A stretch of DNA of 42,949 nucleotides, taken from the NCBI GenBank assembly GCA_002491115.1, contig DKVI01000001.1, positions 1 to 42,949 on the forward strand, read 5' to 3'. Under the pieces are notes generated by a model, which saw nothing but the letters and a program-made list of their open reading frames with translations, had not been told where the DNA came from and did no database searches. Position numbers and translations under genes: made by a program. This DNA comes from Lachnospiraceae bacterium UBA7182. Its GTDB lineage: Bacteria > Bacillota > Clostridia > Lachnospirales > Lachnospiraceae. Positions 24,352 through 32,066 of the stretch are shown here, one piece after another. Within the stretch, counting starts at the first letter, position 1, and each line of letters starts with the position of its first letter.

Positions 24352-25384
24352 CATCGCCTCCCTTCTTGATGATCACTTCGCCGCGTTCTTCCAGACCGCG
24401 GATGATATTCACAATACGCTGTTGTGCTTCTTCCACATCTTTTAATCTTACATTGGAAGTAATCTCCAGGTCGCCGCGCACCGTGTCTGCCATACGTTTG
24501 GACATATTATTGAAGAAGATATTTTTCATTTCCTCGGGAGCATTCTTAAGGGCATATACCACATCTTTGGTATCCAGATCCCGGACAAAACGCTGCACGG
24601 AGCGATCGTCCATATCCAGTATGTTTTCGAATACGAACATTTTGTCCCGGATATCCTGGGCCAGATCAGGGTTCTGTTTGCCCAGCTGGTCGAAGATCTT
24701 CCGCTCGGTACTGCGGTCGATATTGTTCATCATATCCGCGACAAAGTCGATGCCGCCCAGGCTCATATTGTCCTCGCTGGTGATAATGGAAGCGAACTTA
24801 CGCTTCATCTCTTCTTCCACGATGGCAATCGCCTCCGGGGAGACACGATCCATGCTCGCCATGCCTTCCACGACCGCGATCCGTTTTTCGTCAGAGAGCT
24901 GCTCCAGAACCTGCGCCGCCTGCTGGGGATCCATATAAGCCATAATCAGGGCAATGACCTGCGGACGCTCACCCTGCAGGATGGACAAAAGTGCCTGGGG
25001 ATCTCCTTTGGTAAAGAAGTTGAAAGGCCTGGACTGCAGGGTCTTGGATACTTTCTCAAGAAGGTTCCTGGCAGTGGACTCGCCGAAGGCTTTCTCCAGA
25101 ACATTTCTGGCGTAGTCCAGTCCTCCATCCGTCATCATCTTATGCGTCAGACAGAGTTTATAGAACTCATCCAGTGTGGACTCCACCTGGCTGTTGGTGG
25201 TCTTGCCCAGCTTCGCCACCTCATAGGTAAGGTCTTCGATATCTTCCTCGTTCAGATATTTATAAATCTGAGAGGCCCTGTCGGCGCCGAGGGATACAAC
25301 CACCAGCGCAGCCTTGCTTTTCACATCCGTCAGGACATCTTCTTCCTGCTTATTTGAATTGTTTTCGACTGTTGGATCTGGCAT
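24332..25384 (-). CDS. fliG: FliG: flagellar motor switch protein
   Basis: FliG couples stator torque to the rotor. The 350-residue protein shows three armadillo-like domains, with the middle EHPQ-like segment as GERPQVIALIMAYMDP, and the C-terminal charged helix containing DDRSVQRFVRDLDTKDVVYALK, which contacts MotA. The tail ends in an Asp-rich stretch. The start at 25384 overlaps the end of fliF by 35 bases and is preceded by GGAGGG. Gene order and length are normal. Confidence 0.97.
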   Translation of the reverse strand: MPDPTVENNSNKQEEDVLTDVKSKAALVVVSLGADRASQIYKYLNEEDIEDLTYEVAKLGKTTNSQVESTLDEFYKLCLTHKMMTDGGLDYARNVLEKAFGESTARNLLEKVSKTLQSRPFNFFTKGDPQALLSILQGERPQVIALIMAYMDPQQAAQVLEQLSDEKRIAVVEGMASMDRVSPEAIAIVEEEMKRKFASIITSEDNMSLGGIDFVADMMNNIDRSTERKIFDQLGKQNPDLAQDIRDKMFVFENILDMDDRSVQRFVRDLDTKDVVYALKNAPEEMKNIFFNNMSKRMADTVRGDLEITSNVRLKDVEEAQQRIVNIIRGLEERGEVIIKKGGDDDDIIV

Positions 25385-27098
25385 TTTCTCCCTCCTCTCC
25401 TCTTAACCAGCTCTGGATCAGCTTCGCCGCGATCTGCGGATTTTCCTCCACAAAATCGCCGATGTTCTGTTTCAGCCGCATACTGCGCTGCATACGCAGG
25501 TTCATGATCTCTTCGCTGTTGGCAAACTCGTCGTCCTCGTCAAACTGTACGCCCGGCATGGTCAGATTTTCCGCGCCTGCCGCCATATCTTCTTCGGTCA
25601 GGCCAAGCTCACTGGCGGAAAGTTCGTCCCCGCCCTCAAAATCTTCATCCTGAGGTCCTTCCGCTTTCTTTTTGCGGCGTCTGCGCAGCAGAAGAAGCAG
25701 AAGCAGAAGGAAGATCAGAAGCAGTGCCGCACACAGAGCGATCAGAAGCGGCAGCGGTATAAAGGCCGTGATAATGCCAAGGCCGCTGGTATCTCCGTTG
25801 ATCGGCTCTTCACCTGCGGTTCCCCCCGGAGCGCGTACCACGGTTATCTTATCGTTGGCGTCATCTACCGGTATGCCGGCCGCATTGGCCACCAGCCGGT
25901 ACAGTTCCTGCTGGGATACGGACTGGGTATCGTTGGTCAGCACCACCACGGCGACAGACGTATCTTCCAGTACGCCCGGATCGATCTGGCGCTGTTCTTT
26001 TAAGATATTATACAGCCAGTGCCTGTCAGCGCTGCCGTTTGAATAGCTGTCCACCTCATTTTCTGTACCGTCTTCGGCCGTATATCTGGGCGTATCCGCA
26101 TTGGCGTCCGCGCCTACAACGCCTCCTGTATCCTGCCTTCCGGCCATGGAGTCTTCGTTGACCAGGCTCTCTTCATCCAGAAGCCCCAGTTTATCATTTT
26201 CATCAATCTTCTCCGGCGTGCTGTACTGGGTACTCTCCGAGATCAGTTTTTCCATATTCAGCGTGCCTTTGACCGATACGGCCACATTTCCCGCGCCGTA
26301 CAGTTTTTCAAGCACCACTCTTACATTGGCGGCAATATTATTCTCTACCTGGGTAGTAAGACCCGCCAGATCCGTAACCGAACTCTCGGCCGTATCCGCA
26401 TCGCCCCCCACCTCCAGCATGGTGGAAGCGTCAAAAACCTTGACTTCCGAAAAAGTCATGCCCCGCACGGCATGGGATATCAGATTCTTGATGGCCTGTG
26501 CTTTGTCAGAGGTCAGGGTGCTGCCGTTCCTCATGGTCACAACTACAGAGGCGGAAGCCGACTCCTGCACCTCATCCTGAAGCACATACCGCTGCTCCGA
26601 CGCCTCGGCAATGGTCACCGTAGCATCCTGCACGCCTTCAAAAGCGCGGATAGTCGCGCTTAATCTGTCCTGCACTTCATATAAAGTAATCTGCTTTTTA
26701 TCGGACTCCGTGGTCATCAGGCCCGTATTATTCAGATACATGTCATATGTAAATCCGCTTTTCGGATATCCCTGGACCAGAAGCTGCCCTTTGGTCTGTT
26801 CGACCACAGATGTCGGAACGCGTATGGTCCCGTCATTGGCATTATACTTATAATCAATCTGCTGATCCTGCAAAAGACCCGCGATCTCCTGCGCCTCGCT
26901 TTGATTAAGGCCAGTAAACAATACACTGTAGCTGGTATCCCTGCCCAGAAAAAGCGCAAGAACCGCAATCAAGACCACCGCGGCAGTTACTGCCACGATC
27001 GCCTTAATAATTTTTTTTGTCTTATCTGGTATATTCTGCCAGCTTTCTTTTATATTCTGCAACTGCACGTCTTCATCCAACCTTCTGCAATTATTCAT
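25350..27098 (-). CDS. fliF: FliF: MS-ring protein
   Basis: FliF builds the MS ring in the membrane. The 582-residue protein has a first membrane helix near residues 35-52, the periplasmic ring-building domains (with the YKYNANDGTIRVP and LLVQGYPKSGFTYDMY segments), a second helix near 455-475 followed by RRRRKKK, and a C-terminal FliG-binding segment ending ENPQIAAKLIQSWLRGE. The start is uncertain: the ATG at 27098 has no good ribosome site, and an in-frame GTG at 27068 preceded by AGAAGG is an alternative. The C-terminus overlaps fliG. Confidence 0.95.
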   Translation of the reverse strand: MNNCRRLDEDVQLQNIKESWQNIPDKTKKIIKAIVAVTAAVVLIAVLALFLGRDTSYSVLFTGLNQSEAQEIAGLLQDQQIDYKYNANDGTIRVPTSVVEQTKGQLLVQGYPKSGFTYDMYLNNTGLMTTESDKKQITLYEVQDRLSATIRAFEGVQDATVTIAEASEQRYVLQDEVQESASASVVVTMRNGSTLTSDKAQAIKNLISHAVRGMTFSEVKVFDASTMLEVGGDADTAESSVTDLAGLTTQVENNIAANVRVVLEKLYGAGNVAVSVKGTLNMEKLISESTQYSTPEKIDENDKLGLLDEESLVNEDSMAGRQDTGGVVGADANADTPRYTAEDGTENEVDSYSNGSADRHWLYNILKEQRQIDPGVLEDTSVAVVVLTNDTQSVSQQELYRLVANAAGIPVDDANDKITVVRAPGGTAGEEPINGDTSGLGIITAFIPLPLLIALCAALLLIFLLLLLLLLRRRRKKKAEGPQDEDFEGGDELSASELGLTEEDMAAGAENLTMPGVQFDEDDEFANSEEIMNLRMQRSMRLKQNIGDFVEENPQIAAKLIQSWLRGEEGENARSNSRKQFK

Positions 27099-27134
27099 GG
27101 CGGAGCAAACACACCGCCGGAACCCCTCTTACTA

Positions 27135-27452
27135 TTACAAGTTTATCTTAATTAATTCATTATATGATTCCAGTGTCTTATTGCGCAAAGTCAGAAAAAC
27201 ATCCAGTGTAAGACCCGCTTTTGCTTCAGCAATCGGAAGTGTGTGCGCATCATCCAGCTGGCCGGTGGCCAGCAGATATTTTTTTGTCTCCACGTCCGCC
27301 TCTGTTTCTTTCACCTGGTCAATGGCCGTCCGAAACACATCTGCGAACAATGACAACGGTTCGTTATCCTTCACAGCCTCCTGTCTGCGGCTTTCGTAGC
27401 TCCCTGTCTCTCCCCACACCTGAATCGGTGTGATAAACTCTATTCCTTCCAT
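27135..27452 (-). CDS. fliE: FliE: MS ring-rod junction protein
   Basis: FliE joins the MS ring to the rod. The 105-residue protein has the family C-terminal part (FADVFRTAIDQVKETEADVE, LATGQLDDAHTLPIAEAKAGLTLDVFLTLRNKTLESYNELI), which is well conserved. The ATG at 27452 lies 14 bases after AGGAGG, longer than usual. In most Clostridia fliE directly follows flgC; here 185 non-coding bases separate it from flgB. Confidence 0.94.
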   Translation of the reverse strand: MEGIEFITPIQVWGETGSYESRRQEAVKDNEPLSLFADVFRTAIDQVKETEADVETKKYLLATGQLDDAHTLPIAEAKAGLTLDVFLTLRNKTLESYNELIKINL

Positions 27453-27637
27453 TCTGAATCGTACAGCCTCCTTTTTGAGATTAACGTGTTAACGTTTTAA
27501 TGCTTCAACGCGCCGTCTTTTTCTCAGATTACAATTTCCTTTAAACGACACGGTAAATACCCCCTGGCCATATTTCAATATGGAAGGTGTATTTTATCTT
27601 CTTACTGACTCATTTATATATATAATTTATATATATC
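27453..27637 (-). other. Non-coding gap between flgB and fliE, where flgC normally lies
   Basis: This AT-rich gap contains no readable gene and no visible flgC remnant. It holds a TATATA-type inverted repeat right after the flgB stop (27615-27636), a 7-bp inverted repeat CCATATT-tc-AATATGG (27568-27583), and a TTAACG-TG-TTAACG repeat (27481-27494). No T run or clear promoter pair is seen, so its role is unknown. Confidence 0.6.
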
Positions 27638-28030
27638 TTAGAAATTACGGGCTGCACTCTGCAGACGGGTGATATCATTGGATATGGAATTGACCATATA
27701 CTGATATTCGTAGGCGGCCCTCACCAGATCCACCTGCTCCTGATCCATATCCACATTATTGCCGTCCAGCCGGGTGGACTCTGCCGTCGTTGTATGAACC
27801 CTGGCCCGGGTCGCGTCAATGGCGTCTGCCACGGCCTGCCTTGCCCCTTTGCCGGATGCGCTGGCCGCAGACAGGCGCTCTGCCATCTCTTCTTCAAATG
27901 TTATGTACTGGGATTTGAATTTCGGCGTCTCGCCATTCGCAATATTGTTCAGCGTGATCGTCTGTCTGCCCCACAGGAAATCCAACACTTTTTCCGTCAG
28001 GGAAATGCCGTTTCCAAATATATCTGCCAT
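27638..28030 (-). CDS. flgB: FlgB: flagellar proximal rod protein
   Basis: FlgB is a proximal rod subunit and the first gene of the operon. From the ATG at 28030 it has 130 residues: an N-terminal helix with TLNNIANGETPKFKSQYITFEEEMAERL and the C-terminal NNVDMDQEQVDLVRAAYEYQYMVNSISNDITRLQSAA helix, both family-typical. GGAGG lies eight bases upstream of 28030. An upstream in-frame start at 28054 lacks a good ribosome site and is not preferred. Confidence 0.95.
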   Translation of the reverse strand: MADIFGNGISLTEKVLDFLWGRQTITLNNIANGETPKFKSQYITFEEEMAERLSAASASGKGARQAVADAIDATRARVHTTTAESTRLDGNNVDMDQEQVDLVRAAYEYQYMVNSISNDITRLQSAARNF

Positions 28031-28073
28031 GCTCTCTTCCTCCAACCCATGCAAATCTTTTCCGGTCTTTTTG

Positions 28074-28123
28074 CATTATAATCCATTATAACCGGTATAA
28101 CTGCCTATATCAATACCTATATC
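28074..28123 (-). promoter_or_regulatory. Sigma-A promoter of the fla/che operon with tandem direct repeats
   Basis: On the minus strand TTGATA (28108-28113) and TATAAT (28085-28090) are exactly 17 bases apart, close to consensus. GATATAGG occurs twice (28116-28123 and 28104-28111), the second copy overlapping the -35. TTATAATG occurs twice (28084-28091 and 28074-28081), the first containing the -10. The repeats may bind a regulator (inference). The flgB start is about 45 bases below. Confidence 0.75.
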
Positions 28124-28150
28124 CTTCCATATAAAATGCCTGTAAAACTG

Positions 28151-28159
28151 ATTATACCA
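28151..28159 (-). promoter_or_regulatory. Possible second promoter upstream of flgB (extended -10)
   Basis: TGGTATAAT on the minus strand is a perfect extended -10 (TGnTATAAT). The best -35 at 17 bases is only TTATGT. It would act as an additional upstream start. Confidence 0.4.
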
Positions 28160-28257
28160 ATATGCGCGCAAACACATAACTTATGATAACATCGGAGCAT
28201 TCCGAAATCAAGTGTTTCAAGAAATTTATACAAATTTTTCACAAATTTAACGCCTTC

Positions 28258-28294
28258 AAAAAAGCAGACTCCGCAATCAATCTTGCAGAGTCTG
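28258..28294 (-). terminator. Rho-independent terminator after the chemoreceptor pair
   Basis: On the minus strand CAGACTCTGCAA and TTGCGGAGTCTG form a stem of 12 positions with a G-T pair or so, a 6-base loop (hairpin 28265-28294), followed by CTTTTTT. It lies 15 bases after the stop of the 28310 chemoreceptor gene and insulates the flgB promoter. Confidence 0.92.
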
Positions 28295-28309
28295 TTTTAT
28301 CAACCAACT

Positions 28310-29962
28310 TTAACTTCTCCTCAACTGAAAATCGCTGATCAGGCCTTTCAGAACCTGTGCCTGACTGGCCAGCTCTTCACTGGCTGCCGCACTTTCCTCC
28401 GAAGTGGCCGAATTGGACTGAACAACTGTGGATATTTGATAAATGCTGTCTTTGATCGTGCCGATTGCCGTTTCCTGCTCCTGGGAAGCGTCGGAGATCA
28501 GCTTAATATTGTCTATCACCCTGTTGGCGCCTTCCACCACCGAACGCAGGGACTCCTGAACCAGATCCGTCAGGTGTGATCCTGTAGACACTACGCTGAG
28601 GGTCTTTTCTATCAGTTCCGTCGTGTCTTTCACTGCATCCGCGCTCTTGGCCGCCAGATTGCGGACCTCATCTGCCACCACCGCAAAGCCTTTACCGGCC
28701 GCTCCTGCCCTGGCAGCCTCCACGGCTGCATTTAACGCCAGGATATTGGTCTGGAACGCAATGTCATCAATCGTTTTAATGATATGCTGAATTTCTCCGG
28801 AACATGCATTAATCTGATTCATTGCTTCCGTCATTTCCTGCATCTGCTGGTCGCAAACTGAAATACTCTCGCCCACTCTGTCTGCTTCCTGCGTAGTAAG
28901 AGAGGCGTTCTCGGCATTCTTGTCGATCTGTTTTGCGACCTCTTCGGCAAGTTCCAGAAGATTATCCACTTCCGATGCCTGCTCGGTAGCTCCCTGGGCC
29001 AGGTTCTGCGCGCCCACAGACACCTGGTTGGCGCCCGAATCCACCTGATTGGAAGCCATATTGATCTGTTCCATCGTATGGCTCAGCTTCCGGCTGATCT
29101 CGTCAAACGCTTTCTGGATCGCGGAGAAATCTCCTATGTAGGTAATATCCGTCTCCTTCGCAAGATTGCCTCCGGCAATCTCATCCAGTATATTGGCAAT
29201 ATCCGTAATATACAGCTTCAGCGTCTTCACCGAGCTGTTCAGGCTGTCAGCCAGGATACCCAGCTCATTCTTGCTTGTAACGTCGATCTGGAAATCCAGC
29301 CGGCCTTCCGACAGGCTGCGGCTTGATTCCGTAATGGTCTGGATCGGTCCGACAATACTCTTCATCACATACAGGAAAAGCAAAATAATCATAACCAGTG
29401 TCAGAATAATCGTAAGGCCCGAGACAATCTCCGTCCGGTTTACCGCGCTCTTAAGGCCCTGCTCACTGACATCAAAATTATTCTCCGTGATCTCAGCCAC
29501 CTGATCCAGAATGCCGACCAGCTGATTTACATTCGCCTTTGCAACAGACTGATACATTTCATTCGCCGCCGCCCGGTCCGTCTCGCTTAATGCCAGGATC
29601 GACTCGGCCGACTCATGAATGGCCTGATGGATCGGCTTCATCTGTTCCATCAGTGCCACGACCTCGCTGTCCAGGCGGGATGTATCCGTACCATAAAGCC
29701 AGTTGCCCAGCACACATGTCTTATAATCCATGCTGCCTGTAAATTCTGTCCCCATGGCAGTTGCGGAGCAAAGATTCTCCACCCAGGAATAGTGGGCTTT
29801 TTCCGCCGTCAATACCAGTGCATGGAGCTCTTCCGCCTGTTCCGTATAATTGCTGTAAGTTCTGATCCCTCTCATGCTGAGTGCCGTCATCCCGCCGCTG
29901 ATCAGCATGATCAGGAAGATCAGAGCCACACGCACCATAACCTCTCGCTTAATACCCTTCAT
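28310..29962 (-). CDS. Methyl-accepting chemotaxis protein with extracellular CZB zinc-binding domain
   Basis: This 550-residue chemoreceptor has a first membrane helix (about 11-31), an extracellular domain, a second helix (about 178-199), HAMP (about 200-252) and a full signalling domain with the conserved tip IAFQTNILALNAAVEAARAG. The extracellular part carries a CZB-type zinc pattern: His57 with Trp60, Cys83 in CVLGNWLY, His112 and His116. CZB domains bind zinc through three His and one Cys, and sense zinc or oxidants such as hypochlorous acid in characterised proteins. The start at 29962 follows AAGGAG. It lies 55 bases after the other receptor gene. No C-terminal docking pentapeptide is seen. 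Confidence 0.93.
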   Translation of the reverse strand: MKGIKREVMVRVALIFLIMLISGGMTALSMRGIRTYSNYTEQAEELHALVLTAEKAHYSWVENLCSATAMGTEFTGSMDYKTCVLGNWLYGTDTSRLDSEVVALMEQMKPIHQAIHESAESILALSETDRAAANEMYQSVAKANVNQLVGILDQVAEITENNFDVSEQGLKSAVNRTEIVSGLTIILTLVMIILLFLYVMKSIVGPIQTITESSRSLSEGRLDFQIDVTSKNELGILADSLNSSVKTLKLYITDIANILDEIAGGNLAKETDITYIGDFSAIQKAFDEISRKLSHTMEQINMASNQVDSGANQVSVGAQNLAQGATEQASEVDNLLELAEEVAKQIDKNAENASLTTQEADRVGESISVCDQQMQEMTEAMNQINACSGEIQHIIKTIDDIAFQTNILALNAAVEAARAGAAGKGFAVVADEVRNLAAKSADAVKDTTELIEKTLSVVSTGSHLTDLVQESLRSVVEGANRVIDNIKLISDASQEQETAIGTIKDSIYQISTVVQSNSATSEESAAASEELASQAQVLKGLISDFQLRRS

Positions 29963-30017
29963 TGCTTCTCCTTATCGCTTCTGTTTTTCTGCCGTCTAAA
30001 GAGCGGCAAAACAAGAA

Positions 30018-31808
30018 TTAATATTTATCACTTCCTCCATATGAATAGGAAGCGGAACCCACATCGTCATAACCGCCGGAAACCGGAGCGTCATACTGCG
30101 GAATCTGCGGAATGGCTGCGTCTTCTTCCAGACGGAATTTCTTGACCAGATCTTTCAGGATCTGAGCCTGTCCCGATAATTCCTCGCTGGCTGCCGCGCT
30201 CTGTTCTGCTGTAGCGGAGTTTGTCTGCACAACGCTGGAAATCTGGTCAATCCCCAGGGTAATCTGTGAGATTGCTTCCGCCTGCTCCTGGGAAGTCCTT
30301 GCAATGGCATCCATCATGGTGCTGGTTTCCTGGATGTCGCTGATCACCACTTCCAGGGAACGGGCCGTCTCATCCGCAATCTTCGTACCATGCTCCACCG
30401 CCTGGAGGGAATTTTCGATCAAAGCCGCCGTATTCTTGGAAGCTTCCGCCGACTTGCTGGCCAGGTTGCGCACTTCGTCCGCCACAACCGCAAAGCCTTT
30501 GCCTGCAGCGCCTGCCCTTGCCGCCTCCACGGCCGCGTTCAGAGCCAGAATATTGGTCTGGAAAGCAATGTCTTCAATGGTCTTGATAATCTTTCCGATC
30601 TCGCCGGAAGAGGAGTTGATATCTTCCATGGCTTTCAGCATATCGTGCATGCGGTCGTTGCTTTCTCCTGCCTTCTCACCCACCTGGATTGCCTTGTTGC
30701 TGGCATCCTGGGCGTTCTGCGCGTTGGTATTGATATGGCCGGAAATATCGTTAATGGAAGCTGCCAGCTCTTCCACGGAAGATGCCTGCTCGGTTGCGCC
30801 CTGGGAAAGAGCCTGAGCGCCCGAAGATACCTGGTCGGATCCGGAAGATACCTGGTCGGCCGAACGGTTCAGCGTGGACAATGTGCTGTTGAAGTTGTCT
30901 TTGATCATCCGCATGGAGTGAACAATCTTCTGATAGTCTCCTACATAAAGCTCAATTGCAGAAGAAGTAACCGTAAAATCTCCTCCTGCCATGGCACCGA
31001 GACAGTGCTCGATATCTTTGACGATCGTGCTGACACCCGTGGTCACTTCACGCATGCTCTCGGCCATGGAACCGAACTCGTCGCCCGACTCATAGGGCAC
31101 ATCCACCGACAGATTGCCTTTGACCACTTCTTTCATGGCCTGTTCGATCAGCCTCACCGGAGCGGTAATGCCTGCGCTGAGCTTAATGGCAATAAACAGC
31201 GTAATAAAGAACGCCACTGCCGCAATCACGATGCCCAGTATGAGCAGGCCGAGCAGCAGTCTGTACGTATTATCAAAATTATTGCTGCACAGTTCTTCCA
31301 TCCCGTTGAATATATCCACCAGAACGGCCACGGATTCTTCCACCGCCGGAGAATATTCATTGACAACAATATTACGGGCCTCTTCGGTTCCCGCTTCGCC
31401 GCCGTCTTCCAGCGCCGCCAGCGCGCGGTCCGCTATGTCATAGCACGTCTGCATGGAAGTCTCAAATTCACCAAGACGGCTTAAATCTCCCTTCCCGTTA
31501 TAATTGTTCTTAATCCAGTTCAGATTTTCTTCCAGATCCGCACGGTACGTCGAGAGAGTTGCCGACGCCTCCTGCGGCGTAACATCGCCCGAGTCAACCG
31601 CCAGCATGGTCTGTCCCAGCATGCGGCGCTGGTCAAGCCTCATCTCATAAAGACTTGTAATCGCGGTGTAATCTTCTTCGTAAAACCCCGCATAGCTGTC
31701 TCTGGCAGTAGCGATACCTGTACAGGTAGCGATCACAGAGATCAGGAACAGTACCAGGATAAGGCCGAATGCCACTAAAAACTTTTTGGCAATGTTTAGA
31801 TTTTTCAT
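30018..31808 (-). CDS. Methyl-accepting chemotaxis protein with four-helix-bundle sensor domain
   Basis: From the ATG at 31808 this receptor has 596 residues. A membrane helix at about 9-31 is followed by a helical extracellular domain of about 150 residues resembling 4HB_MCP_1 (TSLYEMRLDQRRMLGQTMLAVDSGD), a second helix at about 183-208, HAMP and the signalling domain with IAFQTNILALNAAVEAARAG. The C-terminal tail is Gly/Ser/Tyr/Asp-rich (about the last 25 residues) with no known methylation-docking motif. AAGGAGG lies 11 bases upstream of the chosen start; a longer in-frame start at 31868 lacks one. The ligand is unknown. It is divergent from cheA. Confidence 0.93.
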   Translation of the reverse strand: MKNLNIAKKFLVAFGLILVLFLISVIATCTGIATARDSYAGFYEEDYTAITSLYEMRLDQRRMLGQTMLAVDSGDVTPQEASATLSTYRADLEENLNWIKNNYNGKGDLSRLGEFETSMQTCYDIADRALAALEDGGEAGTEEARNIVVNEYSPAVEESVAVLVDIFNGMEELCSNNFDNTYRLLLGLLILGIVIAAVAFFITLFIAIKLSAGITAPVRLIEQAMKEVVKGNLSVDVPYESGDEFGSMAESMREVTTGVSTIVKDIEHCLGAMAGGDFTVTSSAIELYVGDYQKIVHSMRMIKDNFNSTLSTLNRSADQVSSGSDQVSSGAQALSQGATEQASSVEELAASINDISGHINTNAQNAQDASNKAIQVGEKAGESNDRMHDMLKAMEDINSSSGEIGKIIKTIEDIAFQTNILALNAAVEAARAGAAGKGFAVVADEVRNLASKSAEASKNTAALIENSLQAVEHGTKIADETARSLEVVISDIQETSTMMDAIARTSQEQAEAISQITLGIDQISSVVQTNSATAEQSAAASEELSGQAQILKDLVKKFRLEEDAAIPQIPQYDAPVSGGYDDVGSASYSYGGSDKY

Positions 31809-31898
31809 TTTTATATGCGCCTCCTTGTTGAGCTTATGCTTTCTGTCTGTCAGAAAGACCCTATTCATTTTAGGTATTTCGACGGATTTTAAAATTTT

Positions 31899-31927
31899 AT
31901 AATACCTGTTTTGAATTATTTTATAAA
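31899..31927 (-). promoter_or_regulatory. Possible promoter of the chemoreceptor pair
   Basis: TTTATA (31922-31927) and TATTAT (31899-31904) are 17 bases apart on the minus strand, about 90 bases before the receptor start. Both boxes are imperfect and the whole region is AT-rich, so confidence is limited. Confidence 0.35.
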
Positions 31928-31953
31928 AATTTTCTTATGAAATTATGTTTTCT

Positions 31954-31961
31954 GCCGATAT
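31954..31961 (+). promoter_or_regulatory. Possible sigma-28 -10 element upstream of cheA
   Basis: GCCGATAT is an exact match to the sigma-28/SigD -10 box and lies 105 bases before the cheA start in the divergent intergenic region. The expected TAAA-type -35 fifteen bases upstream reads TTAT, so the match is one-sided. If real, it would put cheA-cheB under the FliA encoded in the window. Confidence 0.45.
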
Positions 31962-32066
31962 TTAACATAGTATGCTTTGGCCTGCCATTGATTACGGAGG
32001 CCATCCGGTCATCCGGGCTTTATGCAATACGCTTTGAAATATATCAAAAGATAGGTGGTGTATACA

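Noticed and set aside
30390..31484. A 364-codon open frame on the plus strand opposite the second chemoreceptor
   Set aside because: It is the antisense shadow of a well-supported receptor gene, has no ribosome site and encodes a His/Arg-rich sequence without any family pattern.
31862..31910. Possible sigma-28 promoter for the chemoreceptor pair (GTCGAAAT on the minus strand)
   Set aside because: The -10 matches poorly and there is no TAAA box at the right distance; the sigma-A-like pair is slightly better but also weak.
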